Source: Planctomycetota bacterium (GTDB taxonomy: Bacteria; Planctomycetota; Planctomycetia; Planctomycetales; Planctomycetaceae). Taken from it: a DNA stretch of 64,000 bases. The notes under the pieces were generated by a model. It was not told where the DNA came from. It saw nothing but the letters and a program-made list of their open reading frames with translations, and searched no databases. The position numbers were made by a program, and so were the translations under genes. How positions within the stretch are numbered: position 1 is the stretch's first letter; every line of letters begins with the position of its first letter. Location: contig JACTNB010000022.1 of assembly GCA_014584345.1 (NCBI GenBank), positions 124,001-188,000 of the forward strand, read 5' to 3'. This document shows, one piece after another, positions 9,360 through 17,741 of this stretch.

Positions 9360-9713
9360 TACGATCTGCCGGGGGGGCCAAGCGACCCGCTCCCCTACCC
9401 GATCCGATAAACCGGACAGCCCGGAATTCTTCTCGACGCGCACGGTCTGGCGGGAGGCTCGAACGGCAGACGCCAGCGAAATCGGCGGGCGAGAAGGCTT
9501 GACCTCGTTTGGAAAACGCCGGTGCAGCGGAAAAATTGGAGTCGCGGACTTTGCAAACAGGGAAAATTTGTTATGCTTGACGTTTCGCCCGACGCCGGTA
9601 GCGAGGGCCAGCAGCTATAAAGTAATGGGAACGACGCGCGGATAAACTTCGTGTTACCGTCGGTTCCAATCGATATCAAGGTTTCAATCTCGTCTTAGCG
9701 TGGGGAGTGTGGA

Positions 9714-10070
9714 GTGTCAGTTCGGATTCGCATGAAGAAAATGGGGCGCACTCATCGCCCGTTTTACCGGATTTGCATTATGGATGCCCGATCCCCCCGG
9801 GATGGGAAAACGATTGAAGAAATCGGCACGTACGACCCGATGCAGCGGGACAAGTCCCAGCGGGTACGCGTCAACCTGGAGCGAGCCGATTATTGGCTTT
9901 CCGTCGGCGCGCAACCAACGGAAAAAGTAGGCGTGCTGCTGCGAAAGGTCCGCGAAAACAAGTGGGGCGTTGCCAAGCAACCCCCTCCGATGGCGGCTCC
10001 CAAGCCTCTGGAACAAGCCGCCCCGGAAGGCAGCGAGGAACAGGCAGGGGAAGCCTCCGCCGAGGAATAA
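9714..10070 (+). CDS. rpsP: 30S ribosomal protein bS16
   Basis: Small-subunit protein bS16, an early assembly protein. The core is unmistakable: VRIRMKKMGRTHRPFYRICIMDARSPRDGKTIEEIGTYDP, split here only by its natural loops, then ERADYWLSVGAQPTEKVGVLLRK. The 118 aa are longer than the ~80-aa core because of a C-terminal Pro/Ala/Glu-rich acidic tail (about residues 85-118), a common extension. The start is GTG, in gtggggagtgtGGAGtgtc context. It is the first gene of rpsP-trmD-rplS. rimM, which usually follows it, is absent. Confidence 0.97.
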   Translation: MSVRIRMKKMGRTHRPFYRICIMDARSPRDGKTIEEIGTYDPMQRDKSQRVRVNLERADYWLSVGAQPTEKVGVLLRKVRENKWGVAKQPPPMAAPKPLEQAAPEGSEEQAGEASAEE

Positions 10071-10111
10071 TCCCCAGGAAGGGCCTTGGTTGAGCGAGGG
10101 GACTGGTTGTC

Positions 10112-10786
10112 GTGCGTTTTGATATTCTCACGCTGTTCCCCGGCATCTTCGACGGGTTCCTTTCGGAAAGTCTGCTGAATAAAGGATTACAAAAGGGCCT
10201 GCTTGAAGTTCATCTCTGGAATTTCCGGGAGTGGACGACCGACAGGCATCAATCCGTGGACGACCGCCCCTATGGTGGTGGTCCCGGCATGCTGATTCGC
10301 TGCGACCCGGTGTTTCGGTGTGTGGAACATGTACAACAACAGGGGGAACGCCCCGGGCAACTGGTGATGCTGACACCCTACGGTCGTCGGCTCGACCAGC
10401 AACTGGTGGAGACCTTGGCGAATTATCCGCGACTTGTGTTGTTGTGTGGTCGATACGAAGGTTTTGACGAGCGAATTTCCGAGGGGTTGCAGCCTCTGGA
10501 AATTTCCGTGGGAGATTTCGTCTGCAATGGCGGCGAAGTCCCCGCGATGATTATACTGGAAACCGTGATGCGTCTGATTCCCGGCTTGCTGGGAGATGAC
10601 GCGAGTGCCCGGGAAGATTCGTTTTCCCGCGCGGGGCAACTGGAATTCCCTCAATACACACGTCCGCGTGAGTATCGTGGAATGCAGGTGCCCGACGTGT
10701 TGTTGAGCGGCGATCACCAGGAAATCGCCCGCTGGCGACACACCATGAGTGATCTGCGGACCCGGGAACGACGTCCGCAATCCTGA
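10112..10786 (+). CDS. trmD: tRNA (guanine-N1-)-methyltransferase TrmD
   Basis: SPOUT-class methyltransferase that makes m1G37 in tRNAs reading CNN/GNN codons and so prevents +1 frameshifting. Signature pieces: FDILTLFPGIF at the N-terminus, the DDRPYGGGPGML loop, the trefoil-knot LLCGRYEGFDER and ISVGDFVCNGGEVPAM, and the C-terminal DVLLSGDHQEIARWR. The 224 aa are near the usual ~240. The GTG start lies in a gggactggttgtcGTG context. It sits 41 bp after rpsP and 114 bp before the rplS start. Confidence 0.97.
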   Translation: MRFDILTLFPGIFDGFLSESLLNKGLQKGLLEVHLWNFREWTTDRHQSVDDRPYGGGPGMLIRCDPVFRCVEHVQQQGERPGQLVMLTPYGRRLDQQLVETLANYPRLVLLCGRYEGFDERISEGLQPLEISVGDFVCNGGEVPAMIILETVMRLIPGLLGDDASAREDSFSRAGQLEFPQYTRPREYRGMQVPDVLLSGDHQEIARWRHTMSDLRTRERRPQS

Positions 10787-10847
10787 TTGGCGGTGCCTGC
10801 ACGCCGGCCAGTGGGAACTCAGAAATACACATCGAATCCGTTACCTT

Positions 10848-10870
10848 GCTGTCCCCCACGGGGGAACAGC
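10848..10870 (+). promoter_or_regulatory. Leader hairpin upstream of rplS
   Basis: GCTGT+CCCC (10848-10856) pairs with GGGG+ACAGC (10861-10870, one bulged A) around a four-base loop. It lies 30 bases before the rplS ATG. There is no T-run, so this is more likely a leader or attenuation structure, possibly autogenous control by bL19, than a terminator. The role is inference. Confidence 0.4.
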
Positions 10871-10900
10871 GAAATCTGTCTGTTCGGGATAACCAAAGAG

Positions 10901-11287
10901 ATGCGAAATCGTCAGGAAATTCTCAAGTCCGTCGAGCAATCCAGTCTGCGTGAAGATCCGCTGCAATTCCGGATTGGAGACACGGTGGACGTGCATACGC
11001 GTATTCTGGAAGGGGACAAGGAACGCATTCAGATCTTCAACGGCGTGGTCATCGCCCGTCGCGGGGGAGGCACGCGAGAAAACTTCACCGTCCGCCGCAT
11101 CGTGGCCGGAGAAGGCGTGGAGCGGACGTTCCCCATGCATTCCCCCAAGGTGGCAAAAATTGTGGTGAAGCGACATGCCCGCGTCCGTCGCGCCAAGCTG
11201 TTCTACCTGCGCGAACGCGTCGGCAAGGCAACCCGCCTGACGGAACGCCGCGCCAAGTCTGGTGAAGCCGAGGCAAGCACCAACTGA
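10901..11287 (+). CDS. rplS: 50S ribosomal protein bL19
   Basis: bL19 lies at the 30S-50S interface. The family core is clear: FRIGDTVDVHTRILEGDKERIQ, FNGVVIARRGGG, ENFTVRRIVAGEGVERTFP and the RRAKLFYLRERVGKATRL tail. I start at ATG 10901 (aaaGAG just upstream), giving 128 aa, in line with the ~115-aa family. A longer in-frame extension to 10787 has no family similarity and contains the leader hairpin, so it is rejected. Genes follow on the same strand (yraN starts 23 bp after the stop). Confidence 0.97.
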   Translation: MRNRQEILKSVEQSSLREDPLQFRIGDTVDVHTRILEGDKERIQIFNGVVIARRGGGTRENFTVRRIVAGEGVERTFPMHSPKVAKIVVKRHARVRRAKLFYLRERVGKATRLTERRAKSGEAEASTN

Positions 11288-11310
11288 TTTCTGCCCGAGG
11301 GCCACGCATT

Positions 11311-11718
11311 ATGTCGCGTTGGCAACAGTGGTTTTCCCTCTTCTGGTTCAGACGGCCCGAGCGGCTTGGCGCTCGGGGTGAACGCCTCGCCGCGCGGTTT
11401 TTACGACAGCGGGGTATGCGCATTCTGGCGAGGAATCACCGGAATCGCCTGGGGGAAATTGACCTGATTGCCCTCGATCAACGCACGATTGTCTTTGTCG
11501 AAGTGCGGACCCGAACAGGGTCGCATCACGGTTTACCCGCGGAAACAATCTCGCTGAAAAAACAGGAAACTTTAACCCGGGCCGCCCTCTGTTTCCTAAA
11601 AAAGCACGGCTGGCTGGATTCCCCCGCGCGATTCGATGTGGTCACCATCGTGTGGGGAAATCCCGAGGCAACAGAGGAAATTCAGCATATCCCGAATGCC
11701 TTTCCGGCCAGGGAATAG
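11311..11718 (+). CDS. yraN: UPF0102 family protein (YraN-like)
   Basis: A 135-aa protein with the YraN/UPF0102 nuclease-like fold (PD-(D/E)XK relative): LGARGERLAARFLRQRGMRIL, NHRNRLGEIDLIALD, TIVFVEVRTRT and RFDVVTI. The GEIDLI...VEVR residues correspond to the acidic active-site pattern. The biochemical role of the family is unsettled. It directly follows rplS, a neighbourhood seen widely in bacteria next to the trmD/rplS/rnhB region. Confidence 0.93.
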   Translation: MSRWQQWFSLFWFRRPERLGARGERLAARFLRQRGMRILARNHRNRLGEIDLIALDQRTIVFVEVRTRTGSHHGLPAETISLKKQETLTRAALCFLKKHGWLDSPARFDVVTIVWGNPEATEEIQHIPNAFPARE

Positions 11719-11802
11719 CTGACTGCCCGCTCGCTACCGCCGGATAATTACGAATACTACCCGCGGTCCTGCCGCGGATCGCCCAGCCACAGGATGACGT
11801 CG

Positions 11803-12267
11803 ATGAATAATACCCCGCTCCAGTTTGCCGCGCGATTGGACAAACAACAGGTCGAACAGGGGAACGCCCTGGCGCCGAAATTCGATGACAACGGCCTGAT
11901 TCCCGCGATTGCCACCGATTACGCCTCCGGTGAACTGCTGATGGTCGCCTACATGAACGAGGAGGCTCTGAAGCAAACCATTGCCCTGGGAGAAGCGGTC
12001 TATTACAGCCGCAGCCGCCAGGAACTCTGGCACAAGGGGGCCACCAGCGGGCACGTGCAGAAGGTGATCGAAATTCGCGTCGATTGCGATCAGGACGCCA
12101 TCTGGCTACGCGTGGATCAACAGGGGAGCGGAGCCTGTCATGTCGGTTACCGCAGTTGCTTTTATCGAGCGGTGGATCGCGACCAACTGGGCCAGACCGA
12201 CTCCATTCCGTTGAAGTTGGCCGAGCAGGAAAAAGCCTTCGATCCCGCCCAGGTGTATCGCAAGTAA
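11803..12267 (+). CDS. hisI: Phosphoribosyl-AMP cyclohydrolase
   Basis: HisI opens the adenine ring of PR-AMP, step 3 of histidine biosynthesis, and is zinc dependent. Motifs: MVAYMNEEALKQT, YYSRSRQELWHKGATSGH, the metal-binding stretch VDCDQDAIWLRVDQQ, and GACHVGYRSCFYR with the catalytic/zinc Cys and His. At about 154 aa it is a stand-alone HisI, not the HisIE fusion. The start at 11803 is preferred over the ATG at 11794 because AGGA sits at a usable spacing. No other his genes lie in the window. Confidence 0.95.
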   Translation: MNNTPLQFAARLDKQQVEQGNALAPKFDDNGLIPAIATDYASGELLMVAYMNEEALKQTIALGEAVYYSRSRQELWHKGATSGHVQKVIEIRVDCDQDAIWLRVDQQGSGACHVGYRSCFYRAVDRDQLGQTDSIPLKLAEQEKAFDPAQVYRK

Positions 12268-12314
12268 TCCGGTCGCAACGCGGGGGGGCTCGCATCGGCT
12301 TTTCGGATTATCGA

Positions 12315-13277
12315 TTATTGATCGGTGGCCCTCTGTTGCTTGATCAGCCGGTTCGGATCCAACCCCATCGCCGAGAGTAATATCTGCAGGTCATCGCGGA
12401 CGAGACTCCGGGCGGAGGGATTCCGCAGCAGATAGGACGGGTGATAGGTACACAATACTTGTGCCCGGCCATACGTAAAAAGTTGGCCCCGTAGTCGGCC
12501 GATAGGCGTCTGATTCCCCAGCAGATTCTGGGCGGCGATAGTTCCCAGGCACACGATGTACCGAGGATTGACGGTTTCGATCTGCCCATCGAGATATTCC
12601 CGGCAATTGGCAGCTTCGATCGAAGTTGGGTTCCGATTCTCGGGCGGACGACAGCGGAGAATATTGCAGATATACAATTCCTCGCGGCGCCACCCGCAGG
12701 CTTCGATAATCCGATTCAATAATTGGCCTGCCCGGCCGACGAACGGTTCTCCCTGCTTGTCTTCGTCGGCACCCGGGGCTTCGCCAATAAACATCACTTC
12801 GGCTTCGGGATTGCCGACCCCAAACACGGTTTGCTTGCGCGTGGCCGCCAATTCCGCGCACCGCTTGCAAGTCGCCACTTTACGAGACAGGGCGGACAGG
12901 CAAGACTCCCGTTCCGCACGAGACAACACAGGCGCATTCATAAATTGATGTTCCGATGACGAAGGATTGGCTGCGAGAGTCGTTCCCGTCTGGGGAGGCG
13001 GGGGGAGTGTCCGTTCGGTCAACTTCGATGCAGCCTTCGGAGCAGGCGAAACGACTGGCGGGGAATCGGCCAGCGGTTTTACGGACACGGAGTTTTCGTG
13101 AACGGGAGGGAGAGGGACGGATTTGACGGATACCTGCTCGGGGGCCACGTCAATTGTCGGTTGCCCTGCAACCAGGGCTGCCAGATGCCAGGGTGACTGG
13201 GCAGGCCGAGGCAACGCACTTATTCCCGCACGCTGCAGGGATTCGAGCACCTGTATCAACGAGCGATCGAGATTCAT
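12315..13277 (-). CDS. Uracil-DNA glycosylase, family 4 (Fe-S type)
   Basis: A 320-aa base-excision-repair enzyme that removes uracil from DNA. The C-terminal ~200 aa are family 4 UDG: CKRCAELAATRKQTVFG with the first cluster cysteines, motif A (MFIGEAPGADEDKQGEPFVGRAGQLL, cut by no gap), CNILRCRPPENRNP with two more cysteines of the 4Fe-4S site, and the late TYHPSYLLRN motif. The first ~145 residues are a Pro/Val-rich, probably disordered linker, unusual for the ~200-aa family. The ATG at 13277 follows CAGGGAGC and overlaps the stop of a small upstream ORF by ATGA, which suggests coupled translation. Confidence 0.93.
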   Translation of the reverse strand: MNLDRSLIQVLESLQRAGISALPRPAQSPWHLAALVAGQPTIDVAPEQVSVKSVPLPPVHENSVSVKPLADSPPVVSPAPKAASKLTERTLPPPPQTGTTLAANPSSSEHQFMNAPVLSRAERESCLSALSRKVATCKRCAELAATRKQTVFGVGNPEAEVMFIGEAPGADEDKQGEPFVGRAGQLLNRIIEACGWRREELYICNILRCRPPENRNPTSIEAANCREYLDGQIETVNPRYIVCLGTIAAQNLLGNQTPIGRLRGQLFTYGRAQVLCTYHPSYLLRNPSARSLVRDDLQILLSAMGLDPNRLIKQQRATDQ

Positions 13278-13540
13278 GCTCCCTGCCTGATCAATATCGA
13301 TACTCCCTGGAAAACACGCCACACACGTTCCCGATTTCGAAAGGCTTGCTGCTCTTCGAATGGACACCCTCCGAGACCGTGAATCTTTTGATAGTGGAGG
13401 CAACCTGCCCCTAATTTGTAGCGATTCGGTTGCCGAGTGGACACCCCATAAATGGTACGCACAGCGTACCCTGCGATAAATTCATGGTGTAGCCGCTTGC
13501 CGCGAGGAAACGTGCCGAGACAGGCATTTTCGGACGACAA
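13274..13540 (-). CDS. Small hypothetical protein coupled to UDG
   Basis: An 88-codon frame whose TGA overlaps the UDG ATG (ATGA), the pattern of translational coupling. It is Cys/His-containing (LGAGCLHY, GLGGCPFEEQQAFRNRERVW), which could bind a metal. The likely start is TTG at 13540 with AGGG just before it, but the start is uncertain. No family is recognised. It could still be a chance frame; the overlap and the biased, non-random look of the C-terminal half support it. Confidence 0.45.
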   Translation of the reverse strand: MSSENACLGTFPRGKRLHHEFIAGYAVRTIYGVSTRQPNRYKLGAGCLHYQKIHGLGGCPFEEQQAFRNRERVWRVFQGVSILIRQGA

Positions 13541-13709
13541 TACCCTGGTAGAATAAAACCGTGCGGGCTGGAACGCAAGCAGGGGGAACTGATTCGAAAT
13601 TCGTCGCCAGGCTGCGTCCCTGCTGGAGTATTACGTGTGAATTGGCGTACAATATGGGGGCAAGGTCTTCGCTTTCCGCGGAGTCTTGCTCGAATTCCCG
13701 CAGTCGGAA

Positions 13710-16283
13710 ATGCTTGAGATGATTGAACGTATCACGACAACATTTCGTATCAGCCTGTATCTGCTGCTGGCGTTGTCCGTGGTGACGATCGGGGTGGCCG
13801 AGGGACGGTTTTTCCCTCACTTCCTCACGCTGCCTCTGATTGCAATGGCCTATGCCTATCTGGACGAACGTCCCTGGTTGCGCATGGAAAGCCTGACGAC
13901 CAGCCTGCTGGGCATCGTGGCCCTGGTTGTGGCTTTGTATGAATTCCAACAGGGGCGGATCAACGTGGAGATGCGTATTCTTTCCGCATCGCATTTGCTG
14001 GCCTATTTCTGTTGGATCGTATTACTGATCGAAAAGGATAGTCAGCAATATTGGTGGTTGCTGGCGTTGTCGGTATTGAACATGGCCGTATCGGCCAGCC
14101 TCACAAGTTCCGGGGGCTTGGGACTGGCCGTGGTGGCGTATCTGTTTCTGGCCGCCTGGACCCTCTCGCTGTTCACCGCGTATCGGGGGACCGCGAGCCT
14201 CCGATTGGGGAGCACCCGCCCGGGCAGTTCTCCCGCGTCGGCCACGATCGCGCGTCCCGCTGCCGTCGCGGCCTCTCCTGCCCCACTGGTTACTGTTACG
14301 GGGACTAGTCGGGCAAGGGGCGGTTTCCATATCGATCCCACGGATAACTGGCTGGGCTACCGGCTGCTGGGGAATGTGCTGTTTCTTTCCGTGGCCTCGC
14401 TGATGGTGGGGTTAGGCATTTTCATGATGACTCCGCGTATCTGGATAGGCAACTGGCAATTGCCGTCCAGTTCGGAGGAGGCCATTGCGGGGCTCGCACT
14501 GGGGAAATCGATATCTGGATTCACCACGGAAGTCCGGCTGGGTGATCTGGGCCAGATCCTCGATAATCCGACGCCCGTGATGTACGTGGATTTCTCCGAT
14601 ATCCGAACGGATGAAAAGCTGTCGGTCGAACAGGTGCTCGATCGTTTTCAGGTCGACGATCTACTGTTTCGCGGGACGGCGTTAAGCGTGTATCAGCGGG
14701 GGGGCTGGAACGAAGACTACGAAACGCCCCGCCCGGTGGAACTTTCCCAGAGAAATGCTCCGCGCAGTCCCGGATCCGTTCGCTTCAACTACGAACTCGA
14801 ACCGGTGGGAAGATACACGATCTTCACGGTTCATCCAGTCGATTTTGGCACGATGCTGAATGATAAGTCGGTCATGCGACACCTGCAGTACAACCTGTTC
14901 ACCCAGGAATTAAGCTTCAGCACAATCTCCGAATCGATGGGGGTGACCACATTCCGCTACGAAACCGTGGCCGTGCCAGACTCCGGAAATCGAACGGCCT
15001 CCCTGGAACTGAAATATATCAACAACGCGGAGGTCTGGCAGCAGTTCATGGAATTCATTTCCGAATCGATCGAGGAGGAATACCAGCAAGGAGTAACAGC
15101 CTTCCACAGGCAATCCACAGAGTTGGATCGCTTTCCGATGAATCGTCAAGCAAGGCCCCTGGCGCTGGGGTTCGATCGCTATTATCGCTCGCTGCTGGAT
15201 CTGGATCGAAACGAACTTTCCGATCTCGTCGAACTGGCCCGCAACCTGTGCGAAAGCAGCGAGGGCGGGATCCTGCCTCCCGAGGAACGCTGCCGGAAAA
15301 TTCAGGCGTACCTCCGCGATTCGGGAGAGTTTTCCTATACATTGAATATGGCAATTCAGGATGCCGAGATCGATCCCGTGGTCGATTTTCTGATCAATCG
15401 CAAATCGGGACACTGCGAGTATTTTGCCTCGTCCATGGCACTGATGCTCCGCGGCGTGGGAGTGCCTGCCCGCATCGTAAGCGGTTTCAAGGGAGGCCGC
15501 TGGGATGACCGAAAAAATCAACTGGTGGTGGAGCAGCGGCATGCCCATGCCTGGGTGGAAGCATTTGTCGGCGGACGCTGGCTTGTGTTCGACCCCACCA
15601 CCGCCCGTGACGATTACGGCCAGGACGGTTCCGGTGGCCTGGGATATTCCCTTGCCGCCCTCTGGGGACACCTCAACAGTTTCTGGCAGAATAAAATCAT
15701 CGGGGTCTCCCTGGCACGCCAGCAGAGCGACATTTACGAACCGATCATGAAGGGGCTCAACAACGCCCGGGCGGGGGGGCTAAATCTGGTGGAATCCTTC
15801 CAGAATCGCCTGCAATCCTCTCCGGGCCGCGGACGCACGCCACAGGATTATCTGTTTTATGGTTCGGTGTTGCTGTTTTGCGTTGTCATCATTGCCGCTG
15901 TCCTGCTGTATCTGTATTTCCGCTCGGCCATTTATTTGTTTGGCTGGCGTTTTTCGGCCCGCAAGCGTCCCGAGGCGCAACAGCAGATGTTGCAGTTCTT
16001 CCGCCGGTTCCTGGAAATATCGGCCCTCAACGGGCTCCGCAAGGCGCCGCAACTGACGGCCCGCGAATTTGCCTTGCTGTTTCAGGAACGCTTCCGCTGG
16101 CAATTGCAGTTGAACTCCCTCGAGGAGTTGCCGCTGTCACTGACGAACGCCTACTATCAGGCGCGCTTCCGGGGCGACAAGCTTTCCGAAAGCGATCTGG
16201 AACACTGGAAAAAACGTCTCGATTCTTTGGGACACGTGCTGAATCAACGGCGTGAAACCGGCAGGTCGCGCGTTTCCCAATGA
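13710..16283 (+). CDS. Transglutaminase-like membrane protein (TgpA/DUF3488 type)
   Basis: An 857-aa membrane protein. The N-terminal ~240 residues carry about six helices (DUF3488/TgpA N-terminal type). A large exported segment follows, with the transglutaminase core near residues 560-640: Cys in SGHCEYFASS, His in QRHAHAWVEAF and Asp in WLVFDPTTA form the catalytic triad. A further helix (VLLFCVVIIAAVLLYLYF) precedes a DUF4129-like cytosolic tail (QLTAREFALLFQERF...YYQARFRGD). Such proteins often sit with MoxR ATPase and DUF58 genes; neither is adjacent here. The start could also be the ATG at 13719. The stop overlaps the next ATG (ATGA). Confidence 0.9.
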   Translation: MLEMIERITTTFRISLYLLLALSVVTIGVAEGRFFPHFLTLPLIAMAYAYLDERPWLRMESLTTSLLGIVALVVALYEFQQGRINVEMRILSASHLLAYFCWIVLLIEKDSQQYWWLLALSVLNMAVSASLTSSGGLGLAVVAYLFLAAWTLSLFTAYRGTASLRLGSTRPGSSPASATIARPAAVAASPAPLVTVTGTSRARGGFHIDPTDNWLGYRLLGNVLFLSVASLMVGLGIFMMTPRIWIGNWQLPSSSEEAIAGLALGKSISGFTTEVRLGDLGQILDNPTPVMYVDFSDIRTDEKLSVEQVLDRFQVDDLLFRGTALSVYQRGGWNEDYETPRPVELSQRNAPRSPGSVRFNYELEPVGRYTIFTVHPVDFGTMLNDKSVMRHLQYNLFTQELSFSTISESMGVTTFRYETVAVPDSGNRTASLELKYINNAEVWQQFMEFISESIEEEYQQGVTAFHRQSTELDRFPMNRQARPLALGFDRYYRSLLDLDRNELSDLVELARNLCESSEGGILPPEERCRKIQAYLRDSGEFSYTLNMAIQDAEIDPVVDFLINRKSGHCEYFASSMALMLRGVGVPARIVSGFKGGRWDDRKNQLVVEQRHAHAWVEAFVGGRWLVFDPTTARDDYGQDGSGGLGYSLAALWGHLNSFWQNKIIGVSLARQQSDIYEPIMKGLNNARAGGLNLVESFQNRLQSSPGRGRTPQDYLFYGSVLLFCVVIIAAVLLYLYFRSAIYLFGWRFSARKRPEAQQQMLQFFRRFLEISALNGLRKAPQLTAREFALLFQERFRWQLQLNSLEELPLSLTNAYYQARFRGDKLSESDLEHWKKRLDSLGHVLNQRRETGRSRVSQ

Positions 16284-16660
16284 AGGCCGCTCGCATGACA
16301 TTCAACACGAAAACCTTCGAGGCCTCCTTGAAGCAGGGAATACTGGTGGTGACTCCGAACGGAGATTCGCTCAGCTATCGCGATGTCGATATTCATCGCG
16401 AGGGAATCGAATTGAAGGACTATATTCAGCAAGAAAAAATTCAACACGTGGTGGTCGACCTGGGACGCTCCAACTACTTCAGCAGTCTCATGCTGGGGGT
16501 CATCAACAGCCTGGGACAATCCGCGCGGCAGAATGGGGGGCGAATGCTGCTGTGCAATGCCTCCAAGGAAATGCAGACCGTCCTGCGGATCATGAAGCTG
16601 GACATGCTCTGGCCGTTAGTACCAACCCTCGCCGAAGCCCTGAAAGCCGTGAAGGGCTGA
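16280..16660 (+). CDS. STAS-domain protein (anti-sigma factor antagonist-like)
   Basis: A 126-aa single STAS domain: ILVVTPNGDSLSYRD at the N-terminus, HVVVDLGRSNYFSSLMLGVINSL (the SpoIIAA-type phospho-site region, here with SNYFSS in place of the usual D-S-S/T), NGGRMLLCNASKEMQTVLRIMKLD, and a C-terminal ALKAV. STAS proteins of this type antagonise anti-sigma kinases or act in phospho-switches. The ATG overlaps the TGA of the transglutaminase gene by ATGA, so the two are likely translated as a pair. No RsbW-like kinase is nearby. Confidence 0.85.
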   Translation: MKAARMTFNTKTFEASLKQGILVVTPNGDSLSYRDVDIHREGIELKDYIQQEKIQHVVVDLGRSNYFSSLMLGVINSLGQSARQNGGRMLLCNASKEMQTVLRIMKLDMLWPLVPTLAEALKAVKG

Positions 16661-16738
16661 GTTCCCCCTTCCTCTTGCACGAGATGCCCTTCCCTGGCCG
16701 CGATCGAACGGAACACGCCTGGGTGCAGTTCGAAGGAA

Positions 16739-17722
16739 TCACGCCGATATCGCGGACGCCTCAGTGTGCAGCATGCCATCACAGATTTCGTGATGCCTGT
16801 CGATGGCCGGTTTGCAGCGGCGCGCCAAGGGAAAATCATTTCTGACTCCCAGCCCCGATTCTTCGTGAATTTGATCGACCCGGTTGACCAGTTCATCGAG
16901 ATTGAAGGCTGGCCACTTCTGCTCGAGCAGCAGTAACTGTTCCAGGCCCGAATAATTCTGCCGCAATTGGTCGGGCAACAGCGAGGAAATGGCCACTGCC
17001 GCCACCGAGCTTCTGCATAGCTGGGCATCCGCCAGCAACCGCAACCCGTGATGATGCATCAGAACGCAGCAGACGATTTCGTCCGGCAGATACCAGCGGT
17101 GCGCCAGGCAGGCACCGGCGAGCGCATGATCCCAACCAAAAGCAGCCTGTTCGAACTGGGTGATCAATTGAGGTTGTTCCTGGCGCCGCTCGACAAAACC
17201 GAGGTAATCCTCGAACAGGTCGTTCGTGAGAATCGGCAACAGAAAATCCTGCAGCATGGCTCCGGCAAAGGCCATGTCTTGGTCTGCCCCGATCAGTTTT
17301 GCCACCTCGCGGGCAAACAACGCCTTTTGCAGGCAGGCATTCCAGAAGCAGCCCTGGTTGATCAACTTCGACTTGCGCGCCCGGACCGCCGCTTCCATGC
17401 CGGTGGTAATCAGGAAGGTCGTGCTTTGCCGCTGCCCCAACAGCGACAACGCCTGCTGCACCGTGTTCGCCTTGTGACGCAAACCGATAAATGCCGAATT
17501 GACATATCGCAACAATTCCAGGGTCAGGCCGCTATCGGTTTCGATGATCCGCGACAACTCCTTCAGCGAGGTGTCGGGCCGACGGGACTTCTCCAGAAAC
17601 TGGGTGACCGCCAGAGGGAGCGCAGGCAACTTCAGCGTGGGAGGCAACACGGAAATGGTTTGCCCGGCAAGATGCTGTTGGATGAGTTCTTGCCAGAGGG
17701 TTGCCTGGGCTCGGGGTTCCAT
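16739..17722 (-). CDS. HDOD domain protein (copy 2)
   Basis: A 327-aa protein made mostly of an HDOD domain, a non-hydrolytic HD relative used in signalling (c-di-GMP-linked motility, stress). Visible: LPALPLAVTQFLEKSRRPDTSLKELS, IIETDSGLTLELLRYVNSAF with the PxL..RxVNSA pattern, VQQALSLLGQRQ, LFAREVAKLIG..DMAFAGAMLQDF, and HHHGL. It lies 19 bp after and is clearly paralogous to the 17742-18701 gene; both are minus strand and form an operon. It converges on the STAS gene. Confidence 0.88.
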   Translation of the reverse strand: MEPRAQATLWQELIQQHLAGQTISVLPPTLKLPALPLAVTQFLEKSRRPDTSLKELSRIIETDSGLTLELLRYVNSAFIGLRHKANTVQQALSLLGQRQSTTFLITTGMEAAVRARKSKLINQGCFWNACLQKALFAREVAKLIGADQDMAFAGAMLQDFLLPILTNDLFEDYLGFVERRQEQPQLITQFEQAAFGWDHALAGACLAHRWYLPDEIVCCVLMHHHGLRLLADAQLCRSSVAAVAISSLLPDQLRQNYSGLEQLLLLEQKWPAFNLDELVNRVDQIHEESGLGVRNDFPLARRCKPAIDRHHEICDGMLHTEASAISA

Positions 17723-17741
17723 GGTTCTGCGTTTCCTGTCG

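Larger units (their letters stand above)
8635..9713. other. Long divergent intergenic region, rpoD / rpsP
   Basis: There are 1,079 bases between divergent rpoD and rpsP with no credible gene. The short open frames on both strands lack ribosome binding sites and look random. The stretch holds an 18-bp hairpin (8823), a 20-bp palindrome (9234) and a 22-bp tandem duplication (9316), each listed separately. It presumably contains the rpoD and rpsP promoters; I could not assign -35/-10 boxes with confidence. Confidence 0.7.
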
